Part shown: positions 1 through 9,092 of the stretch, piece after piece | Position numbering within the stretch: position 1 is the first letter of the stretch | Layout of the letters: the number at the start of each line of letters is the position of its first letter | NCBI GenBank assembly: GCA_017347445.1 | Contig: AP021856.1 | Span: 3,790,613-3,854,612, forward strand | DNA length: 64,000 bases | Origin: Candidatus Brocadia pituitae | Lineage (GTDB): Bacteria; Planctomycetota; Brocadiia; Brocadiales; Brocadiaceae | Direction of reading: 5' to 3' | Notes under the pieces: generated by a model | What the model was told of the DNA's origin: nothing | What the model saw: only the letters and a program-made list of their open reading frames with translations | The model's database searches: none | Position numbers and translations under genes: made by a program

Positions 1-660
1 GATGGCAGTGAGGCGCAGATGTGCGGGAATGGCATCCGTTGTGTTGCGAAATATGTCTATGACCATAAAATCACGCAAAAAAATCCGCTTACCGTGGAAA
101 CCCTGGCGGGGATCAAGAAGATTCAGCTTTTTACCGAAAACGGATGCGTGTCTAAAGCTCGGGTCAATATGGGAAAACCAGGGCTTATGCGGTCAGAAAT
201 TCCCATGATTGGCAATGAAACACCGGTGGTTGATGAAATCCTGACCCTCAATAAGGATGTGTCCTACCGGATTACGTGTGTCTCTATGGGGAATCCCCAT
301 GGTGTTGTCTTTGTGGACGATCTCGACGGGGTTGATATTGAAAAATATGGCCCGGAAATCGAGCGTCATCAGGCATTTCCGGAGAGGATAAATGTCCACT
401 TTGTCCGGATCCACAACCAAAACGAGGTCACGATGAAGACGTGGGAACGTGGTTCCGGGATAACCATGGCCTGTGGAACAGGCGCCTCGGCTGTTTGTGT
501 TGCCGGCGTCCTCAACAAAAAGACCGGGCGCAAAGTCCTTGCACATTTACCGGGCGGAGACCTGGAATTAGAATGGGCAGAAGATAACAACGTTTATATG
601 ACAGGTCCTGCAGCAGAGGTATTTAAAGGCGAATGGTTCTTCACACAGAAGGGTTGTTAG
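1..660 (+). CDS. dapF: Diaminopimelate epimerase, C-terminal part (cut by window start)
   Basis: DapF interconverts LL- and meso-diaminopimelate for lysine and peptidoglycan synthesis in the cytoplasm. The frame is open from base 1 and begins DGSEAQMCGNGIRC, which carries the first catalytic cysteine of the family. The second catalytic cysteine is in TMACGTGASA near the C-terminal third. The two-cysteine arrangement is diagnostic of DapF. The first ATG in view (19) lies inside the conserved motif, so it is not the start; the real start lies upstream of the window. The gene ends at a TAG and faces the M48 protease gene tail to tail. Confidence 0.95.
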   Translation, partial: DGSEAQMCGNGIRCVAKYVYDHKITQKNPLTVETLAGIKKIQLFTENGCVSKARVNMGKPGLMRSEIPMIGNETPVVDEILTLNKDVSYRITCVSMGNPHGVVFVDDLDGVDIEKYGPEIERHQAFPERINVHFVRIHNQNEVTMKTWERGSGITMACGTGASAVCVAGVLNKKTGRKVLAHLPGGDLELEWAEDNNVYMTGPAAEVFKGEWFFTQKGC

Positions 661-713
661 GTATTATTCCCCATCGCTGCTATCTAATAGTGAAGGGCGT
701 AGCCATGTCGCCT

Positions 714-1517
714 TTACGGTTCTTTGTAATATTTTAGCGCTTCTGGAAGTTCATTTCGAATATCTTCTACCCTTTTTTCCGGCGCCGGATGCGTGGATAA
801 AAATTCAGGCGGCCTTTCTCCGCCCAGGTTCCCCATCCTTTGCCAGAACGGAATAGCCGTTCGTGGGTCATAACCAGCCCTGGCCATAAGGATAAGGCCA
901 ATGTGATCCGCTTCCGACTCATGGCGGCGGCTGTATGGCAGCAGGACTCCCACATTCGCGCCTACCCCATATGCCTGCATTATTAAGTCCTTGGCCAGCC
1001 CGGGCTGGCTGCTGAGCGCTACCGAGAGGGAGGTTGCTCCTAGTTGTGCAAGCATTACCTGGCTCATCCTTTCACCACCGTGGTTTGCCAGGGCATGCGC
1101 CACTTCGTGACCCATCACAACTGCCAGTCCGTTTTCATCTTGTGTAACCGGAAGTATGCCGGTATAGACCGCAATTTTTCCCCCAGGCATGCAGAAGGCG
1201 TTTACTGTTTTGTCATCCTCGATGAGGTTAAATTCCCAATGATACGTTTCAACTTCTTTTTCCATTCCGTTTTCACGCATGAACTGTTCTGCTGACGAGG
1301 CTATCTTTGCTCCGACTTCGGCCACCATCTGCTTCTTTGTGGAGTCGTTAGAAAGCTTTGATTGAGATAACAGTTGATTATACGCATCGATACTGGAGGT
1401 AATAAGCTGGTTTTGTGGTATAAAAGAAATCTGTTTTCTCCCTGTTATTGGCACGGTCGAGCAACTCACGAAAAGCATCATCGAAATAAGGAACGCCAGA
1501 AATCTCACTTTAAACAT
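714..1517 (-). CDS. M48-family metalloprotease lipoprotein
   Basis: Predicted zinc metalloprotease anchored to a membrane by lipidation, probably acting in envelope protein quality control like YcaL/LoiP/BepA-type proteins. From the ATG at 1517 the protein has 267 residues: a hydrophobic signal with lipobox FVSC (Cys19), then HEVAH at 137-141 with the third zinc-ligand region HESEAD at about 199-204. This start has a strong GGGAGG ribosome site just upstream. The frame is open further upstream, but that extension has no signal-peptide character, so I reject it. There are no TPR repeats, so it is a short family member. A probable promoter lies about 65 bp upstream. Confidence 0.85.
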   Translation of the reverse strand: MFKVRFLAFLISMMLFVSCSTVPITGRKQISFIPQNQLITSSIDAYNQLLSQSKLSNDSTKKQMVAEVGAKIASSAEQFMRENGMEKEVETYHWEFNLIEDDKTVNAFCMPGGKIAVYTGILPVTQDENGLAVVMGHEVAHALANHGGERMSQVMLAQLGATSLSVALSSQPGLAKDLIMQAYGVGANVGVLLPYSRRHESEADHIGLILMARAGYDPRTAIPFWQRMGNLGGERPPEFLSTHPAPEKRVEDIRNELPEALKYYKEP

Positions 1518-1585
1518 AAGACAACCTCCCCATGAATAAACCGCTACGGTAAAAGGACTAGATGGTAGATCTCCAAAATAATACT

Positions 1586-1616
1586 GACTATACAAAGAAA
1601 TTCTCGGTATAGTCAA
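1586..1616 (-). promoter_or_regulatory. Probable promoter of the M48 gene with inverted-repeat operator
   Basis: On the minus strand TTGACT (1611-1616) and TATAGT (1587-1592) are separated by 18 bp, a good sigma-70 match. A perfect 8-bp inverted repeat, GACTATAC (1586-1593) and GTATAGTC (1607-1614), overlaps both promoter boxes with a 13-bp spacer, as expected of a dimeric repressor site. The rest of the 1518-1888 gap holds no gene that I can support. Confidence 0.5.
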
Positions 1617-1888
1617 TAAATTTATAGAGATTTTTTTCAGGTAAGAAATAAAGGGACAAATCATCTTTCGTACGCATAGTTAATAGAAGAGATGCCTTTG
1701 TTTTTTTACGGGCCTGTGGTTCCTTTAATTTACAGGGAAGGCAAAGCGGCAGGCATCGTGAAGTTCCTGTTTTCTGTTGCAGCCTTTCCCTGTTATTACT
1801 AATTTCCTTGACTGAGAATTTTATAATGAGTAGAATCATTGATTCCGAATTATTAAGAAACTTCTATTTTCATAGAAAGGATGCTTTC

Positions 1889-2248
1889 GTGGAAAATATC
1901 ACCATTGTTGCAAGACATTTAGACATAACGGAAGCTATTAAAAATTACGCCTTGAGCAAGGCAAAAAAGATAAAAAAATTTTTTGAATGGATCTTACAAA
2001 TACAAATTACCTTGGATATTGGTGGTGACAATAGCCATATTGTGGAGATGATTGTTTCGGTTTCAAGAGGACCTACTCTGATTGCAGAGGTTTCGAATCC
2101 TGATATGTATCGGTCAATTGACCTTGTTGTGGACAAGATCGAGGCTCAACTGAAAAAACATAAGGGCAAAATCCAATCCAGGATCGTTCGCAGAAAAAAG
2201 CCTGCAACGCGGGAAACGGAAGGTTTTGAAGGTATACCAGAAGGATGA
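1889..2248 (+). CDS. hpf: Ribosome hibernation promoting factor (short form)
   Basis: HPF/YfiA-family protein that binds the 30S decoding centre and stabilises inactive ribosomes in stationary phase. The sequence ENITIVARHLDITEAIKNYA matches the family N-terminus, followed by the beta-alpha fold and a basic C-terminus. I choose GTG 1889 because the family starts at this point and GAAAGG lies 8 bases upstream. An in-frame ATG at 1826 would add 21 unconserved residues. At 119 residues it is a short form without the long C-terminal dimerisation domain. The PtsN-like gene follows after 33 bp, a common partnership in bacteria. Confidence 0.85.
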   Translation: MENITIVARHLDITEAIKNYALSKAKKIKKFFEWILQIQITLDIGGDNSHIVEMIVSVSRGPTLIAEVSNPDMYRSIDLVVDKIEAQLKKHKGKIQSRIVRRKKPATRETEGFEGIPEG

Positions 2249-2281
2249 TGAACAACAATTCTACGGGAGGAATTATATCAT

Positions 2282-2752
2282 ATGAAATTGACTGATTTTG
2301 TCGTAGAGGAAGCGATTATCACAGAAATTAAAGCTACGGAAAAAGAAGCTGTTATTCGCGAGATGGTGTGTTCGCTGAAAGATACCCAGAAAGTCAACAG
2401 TAAGGATGTTGAACACATTATTAAAGCCCTCATGAAACGGGAGGAACTGGGTAGTACAGGTATTGGGAAAGGGGTAGCGGTTCCTCATACAAAACATGAT
2501 TGCGTAAAAAAGATCATGGGGACCATTGCGCGGTCAACGAAGGGCGTTGACTTCAACGCACTTGACGGAGAACCGGTGTATCTTTTCTTTCTCCTGCTCT
2601 CTCCAAACGATTCTGCCGGAGCTCACCTTGCTGCATTAGAACGGATATCTACCGTTATACGGGATAGTGATTTTCGCCGATTTATGCGGGAGGCAAATGG
2701 TAAAGATGGGATGGTTGAAATATTACGCGAGGTTGACGGTATCCAGGTTTAA
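2282..2752 (+). CDS. ptsN: PTS IIA protein, PtsN/fructose type
   Basis: EIIA domain of the fructose/nitrogen PTS type, which takes phosphate from HPr on a histidine. The active-site motif VPHTK is present (His69), preceded by the family motif GSTGIGKGVA. At 156 residues it is a single-domain protein. A good ribosome site, GGGAGG, precedes the ATG. No EIIB or EIIC gene is near, so regulatory (nitrogen-PTS-like) work is more likely than sugar import. It lies between hpf and the HPr-EI gene, its probable phosphate donor. Confidence 0.85.
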   Translation: MKLTDFVVEEAIITEIKATEKEAVIREMVCSLKDTQKVNSKDVEHIIKALMKREELGSTGIGKGVAVPHTKHDCVKKIMGTIARSTKGVDFNALDGEPVYLFFLLLSPNDSAGAHLAALERISTVIRDSDFRRFMREANGKDGMVEILREVDGIQV

Positions 2753-2917
2753 TTCGGAAGCAGTCTTTCCTTAATCCCAACAAGAGAAGGCAGGGGAATT
2801 CATCTCTTACCGGGTAAAGCTAGCCCATGTAACCCCTTTTCTGATAGTAACGTAATTTTTGAATATCAGAGGATTGTGTATACAACAAAAAGCTCTGAGT
2901 AGCATTTTTATTATCTT

Positions 2918-4972
2918 ATGGATATTACCACCAAAAATTCTCAGTTATTAGAACGTAAAGCAAAAATCTCGAATTCGAATGGGATGCATGCGCGGCCTGC
3001 TACCAAATTCGCTGAGATTGCCAATAAATATACGTCAGAAATCCGTTTAAAAGCAAAAAATAAAGAGGTTGACGGAAAAAGCATTATTGAACTTTTGACG
3101 CTGGGTGCGGAAAACGGCACAGAGATTGTTATTTGTGCTAAAGGGACTGATGCGGCAGAGGCGTTGGATGCCCTGGAAGGCTTGGTAAAAAGCAAGTTCG
3201 AAGAAGAATTTATGGAAATTCGAAAAGGAATTGCTGTTTCTCCTGGCGTCGTCATCCGCAATGCCTTCATGTTTGAGAGTGAGGGATACCGCATCCCCCG
3301 TCATATCATAAGAAAAGACGAGGTGGAAGATGAAATCCACAGGCTTGAAAAGGCTATTGAAGATTCAAAAAAGGAAATTCATGATTTAGAGCAGAAGGTC
3401 TCCGAAAACATGAGTTCTGAAATTGGATCCATCTTTGGTACTCACCGCATGGTATTACAAGATGCACGTCTAAAAAATGAGATACTTGATAAAATAAGGA
3501 AAGCTAATTTTACGCCGGAATTTGCCGTCTCGCTTGCCTTGCGTGTTTACATTAGAAAATTTCAAGATATCCACGATTCGTATCTTGCAGAACGGGTAAG
3601 TGATATTTTTGATATTGAACGGCGACTGTTAAAAAATTTATTGGGCGAAAAGAGGGAAGAGCTGAAAAATCTTGCGGAAGAGGTAATTTTGGTAGCCCAT
3701 GACCTTACGCCTTCCCAAACAGCTTCGCTCGATACCGGGAAGGTTAAGGGGTTTGCTACTGACGTAGGGGGCAGGACATCTCATACCGCCATAGTTGCCA
3801 GGGCATTGGGCATACCTGCCGTGGTGGGGCTTGGAACAATTACGTCAGATGTTTTTGGGGGTGACACGGTCATTGTAGACGGCAATAGCGGCATTGTTAT
3901 TGTTAGGCCAGATAATGAAACCCTGGCGGCATACCAAACCAGGGTGAAAAGCATCCATGTCTTCGAAGAAAAACTGGCTACCGAGTTAAAAGACCAGCCT
4001 TCAACAACGGCAGATGGTAAACACATCTCTATTTTTGGTAATATCGAATTTCCAAAAGAAATCAATATAAATGTAAGATATGGTGCTGAGGGAATCGGTC
4101 TTTACAGAACAGAATTTCTTTACTTAGGCGCACCCAAGCCGCCGACAGAGGAGGAGCATTTAGAGGCATATACCACGGTTGTGCGGGAATTAAAAGACCG
4201 GCCTGTTATCATCAGAACTCTGGATCTCGGAGCCGATAAATTTGATTATTTGGATGATAGAAAAGAAGGGAACCCCTTTTTAGGGTGTCGCTCTATCCGG
4301 TACTGTTTTGAAAACCCTTCCATTTTTAAAATACAATTGAGGGCGATTTTACGGGCTTCTGCCCTGGGTAACGTAAAAATTTTATTTCCTCTGATCTCTT
4401 CCCTGCAAGAATTACAAAGGGCAAAACAGATGGTTTGGGAAACCATGGAAGAATTAGATAAGGAACGGGTCGTCTTTAACAAAAACATCGATATGGGAGT
4501 AATGCTGGAAGTCCCCTCTGCTGTGATCATTGCAGATATCCTGGCGAAAGAGTGTGATTTCTTCAGCATTGGTACGAACGACCTTATCCAGTATTCTCTG
4601 GCGGTTGATAGGAATAATGAGCGGGTAGCTTATTTATACTGTCCCGTACATCCTGCCATCTTAAGGCTTTTAAAGGTGGCAATCAAGGCCGCGACAGACA
4701 ATAATATCCCTATTGGGATATGCGGACAAATGGGAAGCGAGATTGAGTACACTGCTCCACTTATTGGTATGGGCCTTACTGAGTTTAGTGTAGCACCCGC
4801 AACGATTATACCGGAGATAAAAAAAATTGTGCGGTCAATTACCTTTCAAAAAGCAAAAGAGATAGCAGAAACAGCTTGTCAATTTGAAGATCCGGAGAAA
4901 ACTATCCGTTACCTTCGAAATATTGCGATTGATATCCTGCCGGAGGTATTTGAAGGGCAAAATTATCCTTGA
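2918..4972 (+). CDS. ptsI: HPr-enzyme I fusion of the phosphotransferase system
   Basis: Enzyme I takes phosphate from PEP and passes it to HPr; here both are one 684-residue chain. Residues about 13-97 are an HPr domain with the phosphorylatable His24 in GMHARPATKF and a Ser55 in DGKSII, equivalent to the regulatory Ser46 of HPr. Enzyme I follows from about residue 100 with the active histidine in GGRTSHTAIVARALGIPA (His289) and the PEP-site cysteine motif GICGQ near the C-terminus. The 165 bp upstream shows no strong ribosome site, so the start is less certain. Fusion order HPr-EI without IIA distinguishes it from FruB-like and PtsP-like proteins. Confidence 0.9.
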   Translation: MDITTKNSQLLERKAKISNSNGMHARPATKFAEIANKYTSEIRLKAKNKEVDGKSIIELLTLGAENGTEIVICAKGTDAAEALDALEGLVKSKFEEEFMEIRKGIAVSPGVVIRNAFMFESEGYRIPRHIIRKDEVEDEIHRLEKAIEDSKKEIHDLEQKVSENMSSEIGSIFGTHRMVLQDARLKNEILDKIRKANFTPEFAVSLALRVYIRKFQDIHDSYLAERVSDIFDIERRLLKNLLGEKREELKNLAEEVILVAHDLTPSQTASLDTGKVKGFATDVGGRTSHTAIVARALGIPAVVGLGTITSDVFGGDTVIVDGNSGIVIVRPDNETLAAYQTRVKSIHVFEEKLATELKDQPSTTADGKHISIFGNIEFPKEININVRYGAEGIGLYRTEFLYLGAPKPPTEEEHLEAYTTVVRELKDRPVIIRTLDLGADKFDYLDDRKEGNPFLGCRSIRYCFENPSIFKIQLRAILRASALGNVKILFPLISSLQELQRAKQMVWETMEELDKERVVFNKNIDMGVMLEVPSAVIIADILAKECDFFSIGTNDLIQYSLAVDRNNERVAYLYCPVHPAILRLLKVAIKAATDNNIPIGICGQMGSEIEYTAPLIGMGLTEFSVAPATIIPEIKKIVRSITFQKAKEIAETACQFEDPEKTIRYLRNIAIDILPEVFEGQNYP

Positions 4973-5050
4973 CACCGGAAAACATCCTTATTAGAATTCC
5001 CCATAACTCTTTTACTTTATTATAGTTGAAGTTTTTTATAAGGTTGACCC

Positions 5051-5680
5051 ATTATAGCAAGAATACGAATTCGGTTTAGTAAGTCAGGTGATATTCGCTT
5101 TATCTCTCATCACGATTTGATGAGGCTTTTTGAGAGGGCAATCAGAAGAGCTAACATTCCGATAGCGATGTCCAAAGGTTTTAATCCTCACCCGAAATTG
5201 TCCATTCCCCTTGCATTGAGTGTTGGAATACGCGGTAAAGATGAAGTCTTGGAAACGGAATTGCTGAGGGTAATGCCTTCTCATAGTTTCGTTGAACATT
5301 TATGTCTTCAATTGCCAAAAGAAATTGATATTCTTTCTGCAGAAGCGGTTGCTGATACAGAGAAGAGTTCGGTTCGTGATGTGCTCTATGAAGTGATTTT
5401 TAAAGATCCGGGGTTTTTGAATACCGTAAAGGTTGACGAATTTTTACAACAGCCGTCTATTGTTGTAAACCGCACCAAAGATGGACGCCAAAAGCCTTTT
5501 GATATTCGACCGTCTATTCAGGGAATCGTGGTAAAGCCGGATCGTTTAATTCTAACAATAAAAGTAGAAACCGAAGGCATGGCGCGACCAGAAGAGGTTG
5601 TCTGTGCCTTGCTGGGAAACGGAAAAAAGGCGATCTTTGAAATTACCAGGACAAAAATCAATTTGACTTCTTCTGCATAA
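5051..5680 (+). CDS. TIGR03936-type (radical-SAM-linked) protein, apparent ATT start
   Basis: Member of the TIGR03936/DUF2344 family, normally encoded beside or fused to a TIGR03960 radical SAM enzyme; the function is not established. The family core is clear: FSKSGDIRFISHHDLMRLFE and SKGFNPHPKLS. The conserved N-terminus runs in frame upstream of the first ATG (5120) and TTG (5117) to a TGA at 5045. No ATG, GTG or TTG lies in that stretch. ATT at 5051, with AAGG 7 bases upstream, gives Met-Ile-Ala-Arg-Ile-Arg, a sensible family start. The protein has about 209 residues. RNase G follows after 13 bp. The usual radical SAM partner is not adjacent. Confidence 0.75.
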   Translation: MIARIRIRFSKSGDIRFISHHDLMRLFERAIRRANIPIAMSKGFNPHPKLSIPLALSVGIRGKDEVLETELLRVMPSHSFVEHLCLQLPKEIDILSAEAVADTEKSSVRDVLYEVIFKDPGFLNTVKVDEFLQQPSIVVNRTKDGRQKPFDIRPSIQGIVVKPDRLILTIKVETEGMARPEEVVCALLGNGKKAIFEITRTKINLTSSA

Positions 5681-5693
5681 CTGAGGGAAAAAC

Positions 5694-7214
5694 ATGGACA
5701 AGAAGATGCTTATAAACGCAGTTGAACCTGAAGAATGCCGAATTGCTATTTTAGAAAACAATGTTTTAGAGGAACTTTACATTGAAAGAAGTTCCCGGGA
5801 ACAGATTGCGGGAAATATTTATAAGGGAAGGGTCGTGAACATTGAGCCCAGTATTGAAGCGGCATTTGTGGATATCGGACTCAAAAAAAACGGATTTCTT
5901 CACGCATCAGATGTTTTGATTCCTTCGGAGAATGGGAGTCAGGCATCTGACGTCGATGCCCATGGCAAACCGCATCGGGAATTCCGTAAAATACGGGATC
6001 TTCTGCATCCCGGTAAAGAGGTGCTGGTTCAGGTAACAAAAGTAAGTATCGGTACAAAAGGCCCCAGTTTGACAACGTTTATCAGCCTGCCGGGCAGGTT
6101 TCTGGTCTTGACGCCTGATGTTCCTCGTCACGGGGTTTCCAGGAAGATTGCAAGTGACGAGGAGCGACAAAGATTAAAAAAAATCCTTGCAGGATTAAAC
6201 CCCCCTGCAAATGTTGGTTTCATAATACGAACAGCGGGGGAACAGCAGACAAAAAAAGAGATTCACAAGGACTTTCATTATCTCTTAAAACTCTGGAAAA
6301 ATATAGAAAAACGGACAAAAGACGTCAAAGCCCCCGCAACGATTTATCAGGAAAGTGATCTGGTTATTCGTGCTATTCGGGATATCTTTTCGACAAACAT
6401 ACGAGAAATCATTGTAGATACGGAAGCCGTCTATGAAAGGACACGTGATTTTCTTCGTATGATTATGCCGAAATCTGAAAAACTCTTGACCCTCTATAGC
6501 GAGGATAAGCCGTTATTCCACAAATACAATATCGAGCAGGAGATTGAGGAGATAAACTGCAGAAAAATCCGTCTGCCGCGCGGCGGTTCGATCGTCATTG
6601 AACAGACCGAAGCGCTGGTGGCAATTGATGTTAATAGTGGTAAATTTAAGGAAGAGTGCGATCCGGAAGAAACAGCCTTTAAGACGAATCTCAAGGCGGC
6701 TAAAGAGATTGCACGCCAAATCCGGTTGCGCGACTTGGGTGGTGTAATTGTAATCGATTTTATTGATATGAGGACGGAATCTCATGTTCATGCTATTGAG
6801 AAGGTTATCACGGATGCTTTGAAAAGGGACAAAGCGAGAACCAAGATGCTCAAGATGTCAAAATTTGGTACCATAGAGCTTACCCGTCAACGGATACGGT
6901 CAAGCCTTCGGGATGTTCTTTTTGAAGAATGCAAGTTTTGCGGTGGTACGGGATACGCCAAGACTGTGGAAAGTCTTTGTTTAAACGCCATGAGGGATCT
7001 GAAGTTTGCTATCCATTCACCGCAAATTGCGAAAATCGAAGTCATCGCAAATCCAGCGGTTGCTAATTATCTGCAAAATCAAAAAAGAAAGCAGATGATA
7101 GAGATTGAAGAATCTTATAATAAAAAGATACACATTTTTAGCACATCGAATCACGAATATAGCAAGATCGATATCCGCTATTTGAACCAGAAAGATGAAC
7201 CTGTTGTGATCTAA
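5694..7214 (+). CDS. rng: Ribonuclease G / E family endoribonuclease
   Basis: Cuts single-stranded 5'-monophosphate RNA in rRNA maturation and mRNA decay. The 506-residue chain has an S1 domain (about 36-130), the RNase H-like catalytic core with metal-binding aspartates Asp312 (VAIDVNSGKF) and Asp355 (VIVIDFIDM), and the zinc link CKFCGGTG at Cys413/Cys416. There is no long C-terminal scaffold, so it is RNase G-like rather than RNase E. It sits directly upstream of rplU, rpmA and obgE, as in many bacteria. Confidence 0.93.
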   Translation: MDKKMLINAVEPEECRIAILENNVLEELYIERSSREQIAGNIYKGRVVNIEPSIEAAFVDIGLKKNGFLHASDVLIPSENGSQASDVDAHGKPHREFRKIRDLLHPGKEVLVQVTKVSIGTKGPSLTTFISLPGRFLVLTPDVPRHGVSRKIASDEERQRLKKILAGLNPPANVGFIIRTAGEQQTKKEIHKDFHYLLKLWKNIEKRTKDVKAPATIYQESDLVIRAIRDIFSTNIREIIVDTEAVYERTRDFLRMIMPKSEKLLTLYSEDKPLFHKYNIEQEIEEINCRKIRLPRGGSIVIEQTEALVAIDVNSGKFKEECDPEETAFKTNLKAAKEIARQIRLRDLGGVIVIDFIDMRTESHVHAIEKVITDALKRDKARTKMLKMSKFGTIELTRQRIRSSLRDVLFEECKFCGGTGYAKTVESLCLNAMRDLKFAIHSPQIAKIEVIANPAVANYLQNQKRKQMIEIEESYNKKIHIFSTSNHEYSKIDIRYLNQKDEPVVI

Positions 7215-7298
7215 CACACCTGTTGTGTTGAAAAGCAAATAATATTTTTTAATGAATACGTAGCATCGTATATAGATTAGGAAAGGAGAAGATAAATA

Positions 7299-7619
7299 AT
7301 GTATGCAATTGTAATAGACCGGGGTAAACAGTACAAGGTGAAGGCTGGAGAAATCTGTCTCATCGATCTGAAAGCCGATGCTCAGGCTGGACAAGTCCTG
7401 GAATTTCATGATGTGTTGGTGTGCTCAAATGGAGAAGGTAAAACAACTCTTGGGACTGAAAATAATAAAAATGTAAAGGTTGTTGCAGAGATCGAGGGTG
7501 TAAAAAAAAGCGCTAAATGTATGACGATAAAATTTCGCAGAAGAAAGGAATCTTTGACCAGAAGAGGGCATAGAGAAAAATATACCCGCATAAAAATTAA
7601 GGAAATTATTTGTGGCTAA
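7299..7619 (+). CDS. rplU: 50S ribosomal protein L21
   Basis: L21, a 23S rRNA-binding protein of the large subunit, 106 residues. It begins MYAIVIDRGKQYKVKAGE, the family N-terminus, and carries the basic segment KFRRRKESLTRRGHREKYTR typical of L21. The ribosome site GGAAAGGAG precedes the ATG. The 130 bp to rpmA hold no ORF; the cysteine-protease gene found between L21 and L27 in Firmicutes is absent. Confidence 0.96.
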   Translation: MYAIVIDRGKQYKVKAGEICLIDLKADAQAGQVLEFHDVLVCSNGEGKTTLGTENNKNVKVVAEIEGVKKSAKCMTIKFRRRKESLTRRGHREKYTRIKIKEIICG

Positions 7620-7749
7620 GCGTTCAATTACGACACAAAAATTCCATATGAAAGAGTAAAAAACCAACGGGGTTGTTTCGTAGCTAACGTGGCTGGTATC
7701 TCTAAGATGTTCAGTATAATTTTATTTTTTTGAAACGGAGGTTAGTAGC

Positions 7750-8001
7750 ATGGCACATAAAAAAGGACAAGGTTCATCAAAAAATGGAAGAGACAGTAAT
7801 CCGCAAAAGCGTGGAGTAAAACGATATGGTGGACAATTTGTAACTGCTGGCTCCATAATAGTCCGCCAATGTGGGACAAAATTCAAGCCCGGCAGAAACG
7901 TTGGAATTGGCAGGGATGATACCCTTTTTTCTATGATAGAAGGAACGGTAAAATTTGAAACGCAACGCCGGGTAAGTGTTTATGCAATCCCCAACTCCTA
8001 A
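7750..8001 (+). CDS. rpmA: 50S ribosomal protein L27
   Basis: L27 reaches the peptidyl transferase centre with its N-terminus. The 83-residue chain begins [16 protein letters not shown] and contains the family block [20 protein letters not shown]. Because the N-terminus starts directly at the functional A-H-K-K sequence, no cleavable Firmicutes-type extension is present. A CGGAGG ribosome site precedes it. Confidence 0.97.
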   Translation: MAHKKGQGSSKNGRDSNPQKRGVKRYGGQFVTAGSIIVRQCGTKFKPGRNVGIGRDDTLFSMIEGTVKFETQRRVSVYAIPNS

Positions 8002-8063
8002 GATTTGGTTCTCTCTCTGATTTTCTGATGGGTTATTTAAAGCTGATTATGGCGGGCTAAACG

Positions 8064-9092
8064 GTGTTTGTCGACGAAGCGGTTATATTTGTTAAGGGTG
8101 GCGATGGAGGGAACGGTTGTGTAAGTTTCAGAAGGGAGAAATACGTCCCTCATGGCGGACCAGACGGGGGGAACGGTGGGAAGGGTGGAGATATTATCAT
8201 TCATGTCAGCGATAAAATAGATACCTTACTGGATCTCACTTCCCGGGTAAAATATATTGCAGAAAGCGGGGTGCATGGAAAAGGCTCTACGAAAAAAGGT
8301 AAAGACGGTAAAGACCTTCGTATCGATTTGCCGCGGGGGACGATAATCAAGGACAGAGAAAGCGGCCGAATCCTGAAAGACGTGAGCATCGTGGGGGAAA
8401 CGATTGTTATTGCGCGGGGAGGCAGAGGGGGAAGAGGGAACAAATGTTTTGCGACCTCCACGAATCAAGTTCCCCGTCAGGCGGAAAAGGGGAAACCTGG
8501 TGAAGCGCGATGGCTGATTCTTGAACTGAAATTACTTGCAGATGTCGGCCTCATCGGAATGCCGAATGCCGGAAAATCAACCTTGCTCTCCCGGATTTCT
8601 GCTGCCAGACCTAAAATCGCTGATTATCCGTTTACCACATTACAGCCACAACTAGGAATTGTAGAAATCGCAGATTACCGGAGATTTGTTGTTGCTGATA
8701 TCCCTGGGCTTATTGAAGGGGCGCATCGGGGGATTGGACTTGGAGACGAATTCCTTCGGCATATTGAAAGAACGCGATTGTTAGTCCATCTCTTAGATGT
8801 TTCGCCATTTGCTAAGGTTGCACCTGCTGATGCATATTTCATTATACGGAATGAATTAAAACAATATAACCCTGCCCTTGCTGAAAAGACGGAAATTGTT
8901 GTTGCAAATAAAATGGATCTTCTTGATATCCAGGATGGTATGAAGTCAATTCAAACCCTTGAAGAAAAAATATCCAAGCCGGTGTGTCCCGTTTCCATGA
9001 TTACGGGGAAGAATATTGACCAACTGATAGGTCTTATGGCAAACGCATTACACGAAGCGCCGTCCGCTCTCAATGAATCTGTATGCGGTTAG
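8064..9092 (+). CDS. obgE: GTPase Obg
   Basis: Obg GTPase, involved in late 50S assembly and stress control. The glycine-rich Obg fold occupies residues 1-158 (VKGGDGGNGCVSFRREKY), followed by the G domain with P-loop GMPNAGKST (165-173), DIPGLIEGAH and ANKMD. The start is GTG 8064, directly before the conserved FVDEA. The 342-residue chain lacks the long C-terminal extension of some Obg proteins. Its end overlaps the coaX start by 10 bp, indicating translational coupling. Confidence 0.95.
   Translation: MFVDEAVIFVKGGDGGNGCVSFRREKYVPHGGPDGGNGGKGGDIIIHVSDKIDTLLDLTSRVKYIAESGVHGKGSTKKGKDGKDLRIDLPRGTIIKDRESGRILKDVSIVGETIVIARGGRGGRGNKCFATSTNQVPRQAEKGKPGEARWLILELKLLADVGLIGMPNAGKSTLLSRISAARPKIADYPFTTLQPQLGIVEIADYRRFVVADIPGLIEGAHRGIGLGDEFLRHIERTRLLVHLLDVSPFAKVAPADAYFIIRNELKQYNPALAEKTEIVVANKMDLLDIQDGMKSIQTLEEKISKPVCPVSMITGKNIDQLIGLMANALHEAPSALNESVCG

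Noticed and set aside
2753-2917. Riboswitch or leader RNA upstream of the HPr-EI gene
   Set aside because: The 165 bp contain no stem pattern matching a known class and no terminator.
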